Positions 1 to 6,565 of a DNA stretch of 12,300 bases are shown piece after piece. Below the pieces are notes generated by a model. It was not told the DNA's origin, searched no databases, and saw only the letters and a program-made list of their open reading frames with translations. Position numbers and translations under genes: made by a program. Every line of letters begins with the position of its first letter. The first letter of the stretch is position 1. Source of the DNA: Planctomycetota bacterium (GTDB lineage: Bacteria > Planctomycetota > Planctomycetia > Pirellulales > Thermoguttaceae); contig JAEWUR010000448.1 in NCBI GenBank assembly GCA_023397045.1, positions 1-12,300 on the forward strand, written 5' to 3'.

Positions 1-323
1 CTGCTGTTGAACGAGCAGTAGGCATAGTCGATGTTCAGGTGTTCGGCGGCGAGTTTCTCGCAGATCTTGCGGAAGCCGCCGGTCTGACTGGGGATCTCAA
101 CCAACAATACGTCGGCAACGTCGAAGCGGATGCTGCTCTGTTCCAGTACGTTCATCGCCGCATCGGCGTCGTCGGGCACGAAGCGGACGCAACCGCGCTC
201 GCCGGAGTCCATGACCGATAGCGCCCGAAAGTTCACTTTGCTCTTGCTCAACGCCGCCAGCATGTCTGCAAGCCGTCCAGGTTTGTTGACCAACGACACG
301 GAAAGCTGTTTGGCCGTTTGCAT
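1..323 (-). CDS. Tandem ACT-domain protein, N-terminal part (runs off left edge)
   Basis: The reverse strand is open from an ATG at 321-323 to the window edge, giving 107 codons without a stop. The start has a GGA-type ribosome site (GAAAGGA, then about 8 nt). The protein begins MQTAKQLSVSLVNKPGRL, the usual opening strand and loop of an ACT domain (residues about 5-68). A second ACT-like unit begins near residue 70 (LLVEIPSQTGG, then a helix and LNIDYAYCSF). Tandem ACT proteins of this type usually run to about 140 residues, so roughly a quarter is missing beyond the edge. ACT domains bind small ligands, commonly amino acids, and this type has no catalytic domain, so a sensory or regulatory role is likely but the ligand is unknown. 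It is divergent from the VIT/vWA gene, with 231 nt between them. The family call is firm; the function is open. Confidence 0.85.
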   Translation of the reverse strand, partial: MQTAKQLSVSLVNKPGRLADMLAALSKSKVNFRALSVMDSGERGCVRFVPDDADAAMNVLEQSSIRFDVADVLLVEIPSQTGGFRKICEKLAAEHLNIDYAYCSFNS

Positions 324-394
324 CTCGCAGATCCTTTCGTGGAGGTAAGAAAAGGCGTTCTACACCAATGACAGATCAAACTTGCGCGTCACCG

Positions 395-420
395 CCTGTT
401 GCCCCTTCGGGAACAACAGG
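395..420. other. Hairpin with UUCG tetraloop in divergent intergenic region
   Basis: CCTGTTG at 395-401 pairs with CAACAGG at 414-420. After two mismatched positions, CC/GG closes a TTCG loop, which is the stable C(UUCG)G tetraloop when read on the plus strand. No T tract follows on either strand. It also lies upstream of both neighbouring genes, so a terminator role is unlikely. If the minus-strand -10 at 501-506 is used, the hairpin lies in the 5' leader of the ACT gene. Confidence 0.5.
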
Positions 421-500
421 CTATTTGTCGCAGAATGAATGTCCGTTCTGAATTGGAGGCGGTATTTTGGAACTCTCTGCTCCCGAACTTCGTCTGTTCA

Positions 501-508
501 ATTATACT
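501..508. promoter_or_regulatory. Overlapping divergent -10 boxes
   Basis: On the plus strand TATACT lies at 503-508. It would start RNA near 515 and give a leader of about 40 nt before the VIT/vWA gene. On the minus strand a perfect TATAAT lies at 506-501 and would give a leader of about 170 nt for the ACT gene. Neither has a convincing -35 at 16-18 nt, so both calls rest on the -10 element alone. If both are real, RNA polymerase could occupy only one at a time. Confidence 0.3.
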
Positions 509-554
509 CCGCCGTGCAAGTGCAACCATTCCCGAATTGTGAGGAGAACCGGTC

Positions 555-2831
555 ATGAAACGCCCGTTATTGGCACTTTTTGCCGTTGTGTCGCTTTTTT
601 CGTCCGCGACGGTTTGGGCACAGGGTTTGCTCATTGTGGAGGATCCGGCCATCCAGGCGCGTCTGCCTCGGCCGATTCTGATTTGGCCGCATCCGCAGCC
701 CGTTCCGCCGATGCCCCCGGCGAGTTATAAGATCCAGCAGTTGGACATGCACGCGCGCCTGGTCGACCAAGTGGCGCAGGTGCAGGTGTCGCAGACGTTC
801 GTCAACTCGGGCAGCCGGCCGTTGGAAGTGGCGTTCGTGTTTCCGCTGCCCTACGACGGGGCAATCGATCGGATGACGCTTCTGGTCGACGGCAAGGAAA
901 TGCCCGCCCGACTGCTCGATGCCAAGGAGGCGCGGCGGATGTACGAAGAGATCGTGCGCAAGAACCGCGACCCGGCGTTGTTGGAGTGGATTGGGACGGG
1001 TTTGTTTCGAACGAACGTGTTTCCGGTGCCGCCGGGAGCAAGCCGGACCGTGTCGCTGCGCTATTCGCAACTGTGCCGCAAGCAAGACGGGCTGACCGAT
1101 TTCCTTTTCCCGTTGAGCACGGCGAAATACACGTCCGAGGCGGTCGAGAAGGTGACGATTCGCGTTTCGATCGAAAGCGGCGAGCCGATCAAGAACGTTT
1201 ATAGCCCCTCGCACGTCGTCGAGATCCAGCGGCCGGACGATCGCCACGCGACGCTCACCTACACGAGCACGAACGAGGTGCCGTCGGATGATTTCCGGCT
1301 TCTCTACGACGTCGGACAAGGTAAGCTCAGCGCTCGGGTGTTGAGCTATCGCCCCGATCCAAATCAGGACGGCTTTTTTCTGCTGCTGGCAAGCCCCGAG
1401 ATTCAAGCATCGAACACGAAGCCTGTGGAAAAAACCGTCGTGATGGTGATCGACCGGTCGGGCAGCATGGGCGGCGAGAAGATCGAGCAGGTCAAGCAGG
1501 CCTTGAAGCACGTCTTGAACAATCTTCGGCCAGGCGACTTGTTCAACATCGTCGCCTACGACGACCGCGTCGAGTCGTTTCGACCGGAATTGCAGCGATT
1601 CAGCGACGAGACGCGCAAGGCAGCCCTGGGATTTGTCGAAGGACTCTTCGCCGGCGGCAGCACGAACATCGATGCCGCGATGCAGACGGCCTTGGGCCAA
1701 CTACAAGACCCGTCGCGCCCGAATTATGTGATCTTCCTGACCGACGGACTGCCGACGGCCGGCGAGACGAACGAAATGAAGATCGTCGCCAACGCCACGC
1801 AGCGCAACAAGCTTCGGGCGCGAGTCTTCGCGTTCGGCGTGGGCTATGACGTCAACAGCCGATTGCTGGACAAGCTGGTCCGCGAGAACTTCGGGCAGAG
1901 CGAATATGTCCGGCCGAACGAGAATATCGAGGACCGCGTCGCGCGGTTCTATCGCCGGATCGAATCGCCCGTGATGACGAACGTGCGACTGTCGTTCGCG
2001 TTCGACGCGATCCGAACCGAGGACGGGCCGCCGGTCAACCGTTTGTACCCGAAGGATTCGTTCGATCTGTTCGCCGGCGAACAGTTGGTCGTCGTCGGGC
2101 GATACAAGAAGTCCGGTACGGCGAAGGTCGTCGTCCATGGCAGGATCGGCGACGGCGAGAAGACGTTCGAATTTCCCGCCGAACTGGTCGAAAAGAGCGC
2201 CGATGACGGGTCGGCCTTCATCGAGAAACTTTGGGCCGCGCGGCGCGTGGGCGAGATTCTCGACCAACTCGACCTGAACGGCCAGAATGAGGAACTGGTC
2301 AAGGAACTCGTCGAACTGGCCACGCGGCACGGCATCCTGACGCCGTACACGTCGTTCATGGCCGACGAGAACGCGAACCTTCGTGACACGGCCGGCAACA
2401 TGAAGCGGGCGAACGAGCGGTTATCGGAGTTGAAGGAGACCTCCGGCCTCAGCGGTTTCGCTCAACGCGCGATGAAGAACGCGTTGCAGTCGAGCATGAA
2501 CGCTTCGTCCAAACCGGCCGACGTCGAGATGAAGCTCTTCAGCGCCGAGACGCCCGCGAGCGACGCGTTTGCCAACGTCAAGAATGAGAACGCGGCGGCC
2601 CAGCAGAGCATGCGGCAGGTCGGCAACCGAACGTTTTACCGCCGCGACGGGCAATGGGTCGATTCGCAAGTGACCACGCATCAGGAAACGAACGCCCGGC
2701 ACGTCAAGCAGTTCAGCGACGAGTATTTCGAGTTGGCTCGACGGAACGGTCGGCAGTTCTCGCAGTATCTGGTCTTCGACGATCCGGTGCTGGTGAACCT
2801 CGACGGCCAAGCCTATCTCATCGAACCGTGA
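555..2831 (+). CDS. Secreted VIT and von Willebrand factor A domain protein
   Basis: This 758-residue protein starts at ATG 555 behind GAGGAG at 541-546, with 8 nt spacing. Residues 1-22 form a Sec signal peptide: MKR, a hydrophobic core, and probable cleavage after VWA. Residues about 57-171 match the VIT domain of inter-alpha-trypsin-inhibitor heavy chains, with the conserved block around RMYEEIVRKNRDPALLEW and GLFRTNVFPVPP. Residues about 294-465 are a vWA domain with an intact MIDAS metal site: D300-x-S302-x-S304, T370 and D397 (TDG). The C-terminal 70 residues (from VGNRTFYRRDGQWVDS) resemble a conserved tail I associate with this family. There is no sorting signal or C-terminal membrane anchor, so a soluble envelope or secreted protein is expected. 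vWA domains bind partner proteins through the metal, but the partner and role are unknown. It ends convergently with the 74-aa gene. The domain call is very secure. Confidence 0.95.
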   Translation: MKRPLLALFAVVSLFSSATVWAQGLLIVEDPAIQARLPRPILIWPHPQPVPPMPPASYKIQQLDMHARLVDQVAQVQVSQTFVNSGSRPLEVAFVFPLPYDGAIDRMTLLVDGKEMPARLLDAKEARRMYEEIVRKNRDPALLEWIGTGLFRTNVFPVPPGASRTVSLRYSQLCRKQDGLTDFLFPLSTAKYTSEAVEKVTIRVSIESGEPIKNVYSPSHVVEIQRPDDRHATLTYTSTNEVPSDDFRLLYDVGQGKLSARVLSYRPDPNQDGFFLLLASPEIQASNTKPVEKTVVMVIDRSGSMGGEKIEQVKQALKHVLNNLRPGDLFNIVAYDDRVESFRPELQRFSDETRKAALGFVEGLFAGGSTNIDAAMQTALGQLQDPSRPNYVIFLTDGLPTAGETNEMKIVANATQRNKLRARVFAFGVGYDVNSRLLDKLVRENFGQSEYVRPNENIEDRVARFYRRIESPVMTNVRLSFAFDAIRTEDGPPVNRLYPKDSFDLFAGEQLVVVGRYKKSGTAKVVVHGRIGDGEKTFEFPAELVEKSADDGSAFIEKLWAARRVGEILDQLDLNGQNEELVKELVELATRHGILTPYTSFMADENANLRDTAGNMKRANERLSELKETSGLSGFAQRAMKNALQSSMNASSKPADVEMKLFSAETPASDAFANVKNENAAAQQSMRQVGNRTFYRRDGQWVDSQVTTHQETNARHVKQFSDEYFELARRNGRQFSQYLVFDDPVLVNLDGQAYLIEP

Positions 2832-2873
2832 CGCAATCGGTCGCGGTCATCCGATTTTCGAACAGTCTCCTGC

Positions 2874-2914
2874 AAAAAAACGAAGCCCGGGCGGTCAGAC
2901 GCCTCCCGGGCTTC
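2874..2914 (-). terminator. Rho-independent terminator of the 74-aa gene
   Basis: GAAGCCCGGG (2882-2891) and CCCGGGCTTC (2905-2914) form a perfect 10-bp stem with a 13-nt loop. On the minus strand the stem is followed after one base by seven T residues (the A run at 2874-2880). This is the classical intrinsic terminator, 28 nt past the stop of the leftward small gene. No T run follows on the plus strand, so it is at best a weak terminator for the VIT/vWA gene. Confidence 0.88.
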
Positions 2915-2942
2915 AATGCAATGGTTCGTATTCGTGCGGCGA

Positions 2943-3167
2943 TCAGCGAGGCTTTCGTCGAAATCGCGGGGGCGGCGGCGCTTCGATATCGTTGCGATCT
3001 TTGGTATTCCACAGCGGGAGTCCGCGCTTGGCGCGTTCGGCCAACATCAGCAGTTTCTCTTCAGTGCCCGGCATGGCGTTGGATGCTTCGAAACGGCTAT
3101 GCTCGATCTCGGGAGGTTCGAAATCCCAGATCCCCATCTTAATCGCTTCCAGCACCGACTTGGGCAC
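2943..3167 (-). CDS. Conserved 74-residue protein of unknown function
   Basis: The frame is open further upstream, to a GTG at 3203. The better start is the GTG at 3165-3167, because AAGGAG (3175-3180) lies 7 nt before it and the protein then begins MPKSVLEAIKMGIWDFEP, an opening I recall from short planctomycete hypothetical proteins. A second block reads AMPGTEEKLLMLAERAKRG followed by LPLW. The tail is basic and proline-rich (EAPPPPRFRRKPR). There is no signal peptide, membrane segment or cysteine pair, so it is probably a small cytoplasmic protein with two helical stretches. A near-consensus promoter at 3219-3247 and a strong terminator at 2874-2914 make it a single-gene transcript. I know of no function. 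That it is a real gene is well supported by these flanking signals. Confidence 0.82.
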   Translation of the reverse strand: MPKSVLEAIKMGIWDFEPPEIEHSRFEASNAMPGTEEKLLMLAERAKRGLPLWNTKDRNDIEAPPPPRFRRKPR

Positions 3168-3218
3168 AACAAAGCTCCTTCTTTCGGTAGGACGAGAATA
3201 CACAGAAGTGAGTGGTTA

Positions 3219-3247
3219 AGTATCGACGTTCATGTGAAAAATGTCAA
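3219..3247 (-). promoter_or_regulatory. Sigma70-type promoter of the 74-aa gene
   Basis: On the minus strand a perfect TTGACA (3247-3242) is followed after exactly 17 nt by GATACT (3224-3219), which matches four of six consensus -10 bases. Transcription would start near 3212 and give a leader of about 45 nt to the GTG start at 3167. This is the best promoter match in the window. Confidence 0.75.
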
Positions 3248-3519
3248 GCAATTCGCGGGTTTAGGGCAACACGCGACTAATGTGATCGTTCAGAGTGGCT
3301 TCTCTGGTCGGGTGCATTTTCGCCATTTTGACGAAATCGGGCCCAATTCGAGACGGGTGGCCCTTGATTTTTTCCCCCCCATACCGTCTCTTTATCTAAA
3401 TGTCCATTTGTTTGGACTCGGTCAAGTAACGTTGGGTAGTTCAGGGCCAGGACTCCTATTTTACGGACCACTCGACATTGGTTTTCTAACCCTCGATACG
3501 TCCTGGAGTCGCACCTATC
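3248..3519. other. Divergent spacer upstream of the antiporter gene
   Basis: No gene is supported here. It holds a T6C7 homopolymer junction (about 3368-3380), a small palindrome GTCCA/TGGAC (3402-3406 and 3413-3417), and two weak plus-strand promoter candidates. One is TTGGGT (3432-3437) with TATTTT (3457-3462), spaced 19 nt. The other is TCGACA (3472-3477) with GATACG (3495-3500), spaced 17 nt. The second would start RNA at about the ribosome site, so the first is more plausible for the gene at 3520. Confidence 0.4.
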
Positions 3520-5100
3520 ATGAGTGAGTCGTCGTATTCGCCAACCGTCAATAAGGCCGTGCTTGCCGCGATGATCGCGGTCATCGTCGCGTATCTCGCG
3601 TCGGCCGTGTTTCATCTGCCGCAGCGCGGCACGGAACTGGTCGTCGCGGGCCAGCATCTCGAAGCAATCCCTTCGGAGGACGCCGAGGAACACGCGGCCG
3701 AAGGCGAGGCGCACGCGATCGTGGACCATCATCCGCCGTATTGGATGGTGTTGCCGTTCGCGTTGCTGCTGGGCGCGATCGCCGTGCTGCCACTGATTCC
3801 GGCGACTAACCACTGGTGGGAAAGCAATCTGCATCGTTTCTACGTGGCCGGCGGGTTGGCAGCGATCACGTTGATTTATTACTTCTTTTTTCACGGCTAC
3901 GCGATCAGCGCCCATTGGCCGGCGCATCACATTGCGTTGCCGGCCATCACCGGCGGCAACATCGCCCTGACCGGCGAGGTTCTGGCCAACGCGATCTTGG
4001 GCGAATACATCCCGTTCATCGTCTTGTTGTTCAGTTTGTATACGATCAGCGGCGGCATTCGGATCGAGGGCGACCTGCCCGCCCGTCCGCTGACGAACGT
4101 CGGTTTTCTGGCGACCGGGGCGCTGCTGGCGAGTTTCATCGGGACGACCGGCGCGGCCATGCTCCTGATTCGGCCGCTGTTGGAGACGAACCGCGAACGA
4201 AAACACGTTCGGCACACGGTCATCATTTTCATCTTCATCGTCTGCAACTGCGGCGGCCTGTTGCTTCCGCTGGGCGATCCGCCGCTGTTCCTGGGCTATT
4301 TGATGGGCGTGCCGTTCCTCAAAACACTTGTTCTTTGGAAGGAATGGCTCTTCGTCAATGGCTGCCTATTGGCGATTTATTTCCTTTGGGACACGTTTTG
4401 GTACTATCCCCGCGAGGGCGTTCGCGACTTGGCTCGCGACGAAACGCGGGTGCATCGCCTGCGTTTCGGCGGCCTTTGGCCGAATGCGCTTCTGCTGGGC
4501 GGCGTGGTAGTGTCGGTCGGGTTGCTCGACCCGAGCAAGGCCCTGCCGGGCACCGATTGGCATCCGTGGATGTATCTGCGCGAGGTCGTCCAATTGGGGC
4601 TTGTCGGGCTGTCGTTGGGGCTTGGCAGCGGGCATCTGCGTCAGATGAACCGTTTCAACTATGCCGCGATCGTCGAAGTGGCGGCGCTGTTCTTCGGAAT
4701 CTTTATCTGCATGCAGCCGGCGTTGCAGATTTTGAATATCGAAGGCCCGAACCTCGGGCTGACGGAGCCGTGGCACTTTTTCTGGGCGACCGGCAGCTTG
4801 TCGTCGGTGCTCGACAATGCCCCGACCTACGTGGTCTTTTTCGAGACGGCGAAGGCGCTCACTGCGCAGGAAGGACTGACGCCCGCCGTGGCCGGAGTAG
4901 CCGAGCATTTGCTGATCGCGATTAGCCTCGGCGCGGTCTTCATGGGCGCGAACACGTACATCGGCAACGGACCGAACTTCATGGTCAAGGCCATCGCCGA
5001 GAAGTCGGGCATCAAGATGCCGAGCTTCTTCGGATATATGGTCTACAGCATCGTGATTTTGATTCCGCTGTTTATTTTGACGTCTGTTTTGTTCCTGTAG
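3520..5100 (+). CDS. NhaD/CitMHS-type sodium:proton antiporter-like membrane protein
   Basis: This 526-residue, very hydrophobic protein has about 12 membrane segments. It starts at ATG 3520, with GGAG at 3505-3508 and a rather long 11-nt spacing. Motifs of the ion transporter (IT) superfamily are clear: [13 protein letters not shown] (from G208), [15 protein letters not shown] (G245 onward, with D253), LDNAPTY (D432-N433) and [14 protein letters not shown] (N478 onward). These match proteins usually annotated as sodium:proton antiporter or putative citrate transporter. The expected role is Na+/H+ exchange at the inner membrane, but ion specificity cannot be read from sequence. Between the first two membrane segments lies an acidic, His-rich loop (about residues 46-72; His at 46, 58, 65, 70 and 71). 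The next gene on the same strand, rnd, starts 111 nt downstream, so limited cotranscription is possible. The superfamily is certain; the substrate is not. Confidence 0.88.
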   Translation: MSESSYSPTVNKAVLAAMIAVIVAYLASAVFHLPQRGTELVVAGQHLEAIPSEDAEEHAAEGEAHAIVDHHPPYWMVLPFALLLGAIAVLPLIPATNHWWESNLHRFYVAGGLAAITLIYYFFFHGYAISAHWPAHHIALPAITGGNIALTGEVLANAILGEYIPFIVLLFSLYTISGGIRIEGDLPARPLTNVGFLATGALLASFIGTTGAAMLLIRPLLETNRERKHVRHTVIIFIFIVCNCGGLLLPLGDPPLFLGYLMGVPFLKTLVLWKEWLFVNGCLLAIYFLWDTFWYYPREGVRDLARDETRVHRLRFGGLWPNALLLGGVVVSVGLLDPSKALPGTDWHPWMYLREVVQLGLVGLSLGLGSGHLRQMNRFNYAAIVEVAALFFGIFICMQPALQILNIEGPNLGLTEPWHFFWATGSLSSVLDNAPTYVVFFETAKALTAQEGLTPAVAGVAEHLLIAISLGAVFMGANTYIGNGPNFMVKAIAEKSGIKMPSFFGYMVYSIVILIPLFILTSVLFL

Positions 5101-5167
5101 TGAAAATTTTATGACCGAGGGTCGAGGGCGTCCGTTGCCGGGAGAAACGATCGTTTTCCTTGCGACA

Positions 5168-5204
5168 GCCCTCACCCTAGCCCTCTCCCGACGGGAGAGG
5201 GGAC
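5168..5204. repeat. 37-nt dispersed hairpin repeat, copy 1 (upstream of rnd)
   Basis: The sequence matches copy 2 at 6464-6500 at 35 of 37 positions; only the two bases in the hairpin loop differ (AC against GA). CCCTCTCCC at 5181-5189 pairs perfectly with GGGAGAGGG at 5193-5201. Translated, the repeat gives the artefact peptide LTLALSRRERG, which appears in many spurious ORFs of GC-rich genomes. This copy ends 7 nt before the GTG start of rnd, and its AGGGG (5198-5202) is the only good Shine-Dalgarno match there. Confidence 0.9.
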
Positions 5205-5211
5205 CGATTCC

Positions 5212-6390
5212 GTGCAATACCACGACATCAACACCGACGAGAAACTGCACGCCTACTGCGGGGATTTGGCGCGCGCGAAGTCGATTGCGTTCGATACCGA
5301 GTTCGTCTCGGAGCATACGTATCGGCCGGTGTTGTGCCTGATCCAGGTGTTGGCCGACGACGAGTTGGCCGTGATCGATCCGATCACGATCAGCGACGTC
5401 ACGCCGTTCTGGGAGGTTTTGGCCTCGGGCGATCACGAGACGATCGTCCATGCCGGGCGAGGCGAGGTCGAGTTCTGCGTCCGCGCGATCGGCCGACCGC
5501 CAGTGCGATTGATCGACGTGCAGGTGGCCGCGGCATTGGCCGGCGCCGAGTATCCGGCGGGGCTGGGAACGCTGATCGCAAAGTTCCTGGGCGTCGCGCC
5601 GCCGAAGCATGAGACGCGAACCGACTGGCGACGGCGTCCCCTGTCGAAACGGCAAGTGGAATACGCATTGAACGACGCTCATTTCCTCAAGCCGCTGCGC
5701 GAGACGATTCTCGCCAAGCTCGACGCGCTCGGCCGCCGGTCGTGGCTCGACGACGAAATGACCGCGTGGATGGAAGCGATCGAGCGATCGATGTCGAACG
5801 ACCGCTGGCGGCGCGTCTCAGGCAACTCGGGTATGAACGCCCGAACGCTGGCGATTATTCGCGAGCTCTATCACTGGCGCGAGGACGAGGCCGAGCGGCG
5901 CAACCAGCCGCTGCGGCGCATCCTTCGCGACGATCTGATCGTCGAGTTGGCTCGGCGCGGTTCGGCCGACTTGCAGCGAATCCGATCGGTGCGCGGTTTG
6001 GAGCGCGGCGACTTGCAGCGCAAACTCGTCGACATAGCGGCCGCGATTCAGCGAGGGCTGGACCTGCCGGAGGAGGAATGCCCGCTACGAACGCCGCGCG
6101 AACAGACGCCGGAGCTGTCGGTGCTCGGCCAGTTCTTGTTTGCCGCGTTGGGGAACGTGTGCCGCGAGGCGCAGCTTTCGCCGAACATGGTGGGCACGCC
6201 CAACGACATCCGCGATTGGATCGTCTATCGCATGAAAGGCCGTTCGAATCGAACGCACGCCGTTCCGCAACTGGCGCGAGGTTGGCGGGCCGAGTTCGTC
6301 GGCCGTCTTTTCGACGACCTATTGGATGGCAAGCTCTCGGTCCGCATCGACGACGCCCAATCGGATCATCCGCTAGCGTTTGGTGGGTAG
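5212..6390 (+). CDS. rnd: Ribonuclease D (DEDD 3'-5' exonuclease with HRDC domain)
   Basis: This is a 392-residue protein against about 375 in E. coli. It starts at GTG 5212, with AGGGG (5198-5202) 9 nt upstream. The catalytic pattern falls at the E. coli numbering: ExoI D28-T-E30, ExoIII Y151-x3-D155 (YALND). The ExoII position, normally D85, is Glu here (HAGRGEVEF, E85). An HRDC nucleic-acid-binding domain follows at about 208-290 (NARTLAIIRELYHWRE and onward), then a second helical segment to the end. RNase D is a cytoplasmic enzyme that trims the 3' ends of tRNA precursors and other structured RNAs. The E85 change is conservative, and I recall similar HAGREE-type sequences in planctomycete homologues, so the enzyme is probably active. 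The gene is flanked by two copies of a 37-nt repeat and ends inside a heptamer repeat. It is convergent with secDF. Confidence 0.93.
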   Translation: MQYHDINTDEKLHAYCGDLARAKSIAFDTEFVSEHTYRPVLCLIQVLADDELAVIDPITISDVTPFWEVLASGDHETIVHAGRGEVEFCVRAIGRPPVRLIDVQVAAALAGAEYPAGLGTLIAKFLGVAPPKHETRTDWRRRPLSKRQVEYALNDAHFLKPLRETILAKLDALGRRSWLDDEMTAWMEAIERSMSNDRWRRVSGNSGMNARTLAIIRELYHWREDEAERRNQPLRRILRDDLIVELARRGSADLQRIRSVRGLERGDLQRKLVDIAAAIQRGLDLPEEECPLRTPREQTPELSVLGQFLFAALGNVCREAQLSPNMVGTPNDIRDWIVYRMKGRSNRTHAVPQLARGWRAEFVGRLFDDLLDGKLSVRIDDAQSDHPLAFGG

Positions 6391-6408
6391 TGGGTCGTGG
6401 ATAGTGAA
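6381..6408. repeat. Four imperfect tandem heptamers across the rnd stop codon
   Basis: Consecutive 7-nt units read TGGTGGG, TAGTGGG, TCGTGGA and TAGTGAA. The TAG at the start of the second unit is the rnd stop codon (6388-6390). The last residues of RNase D (FGG) are therefore partly encoded by the repeat. Confidence 0.65.
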
Positions 6409-6463
6409 GACGAATTCGGAGCGGCGGGCGAGCCCGGCCGCTACACTCGTCCCTCGCCTCGCA

Positions 6464-6500
6464 GCCCTCACCCTAGCCCTCTCCCGGAGGGAGAGGGGAC
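6464..6500. repeat. 37-nt dispersed hairpin repeat, copy 2 (downstream of rnd)
   Basis: This is a direct repeat of 5168-5204, in the same orientation, differing at two loop bases. The CCCTCTCC/GGAGAGGG arms are retained with a slightly shifted loop. It lies between the convergent rnd and secDF genes. No T tract follows, so it is not a standard intrinsic terminator. Confidence 0.9.
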
Positions 6501-6506
6501 TTTCAC

Positions 6507-6540
6507 GGGCGGCCCCGATAGCTTGTCTATCGGGGTGCCC
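6507..6540. terminator. Strong hairpin between convergent rnd and secDF (possible bidirectional terminator)
   Basis: CCCCGATAG (6513-6521) and CTATCGGGG (6527-6535) form a perfect 9-bp stem with loop CTTGT. GGGC (6507-6510) and GCCC (6537-6540) extend it past a small internal loop. It lies between the 3' ends of two convergent genes, the normal place for a shared terminator, but neither strand has a T tract. It could equally be a REP-like intergenic repeat that protects mRNA ends. Confidence 0.45.
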
Positions 6541-6565
6541 AGAGGCACAACACGACGAACCTGCA

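Noticed and set aside
567..1700. 377-codon open frame on the minus strand
   Set aside because: It is antisense to the VIT/vWA gene, Arg/His/Leu-rich with no domain, and is explained by the codon bias of the plus-strand gene.
2916..3527. 203-codon plus-strand frame over the small gene and spacer
   Set aside because: It overlaps the promoter, coding region and downstream spacer of the 74-aa gene in antisense, and its protein has no recognisable features.
3277..4215. 312-codon minus-strand open frame
   Set aside because: Most of it is antisense to the antiporter; the sequence is Arg/Gln/Asp-rich and resembles no protein, and there is no ribosome site.
5077..5106. TTGACG with TGAAAA as a promoter for rnd
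   Set aside because: The -35 is good, but the -10 matches only three bases and the start would fall in the repeat-rich gap without other support.
5111..5341. Short plus-strand frame containing LTLALSRRERG
   Set aside because: This peptide is the translation of the 37-nt dispersed repeat and is a known-looking artefact; the real gene starts at 5212 in another frame.
4366..5682. 438-codon minus-strand open frame
   Set aside because: It runs antisense through both the antiporter gene and rnd, two well-supported genes, and has the low-complexity composition of a shadow frame.
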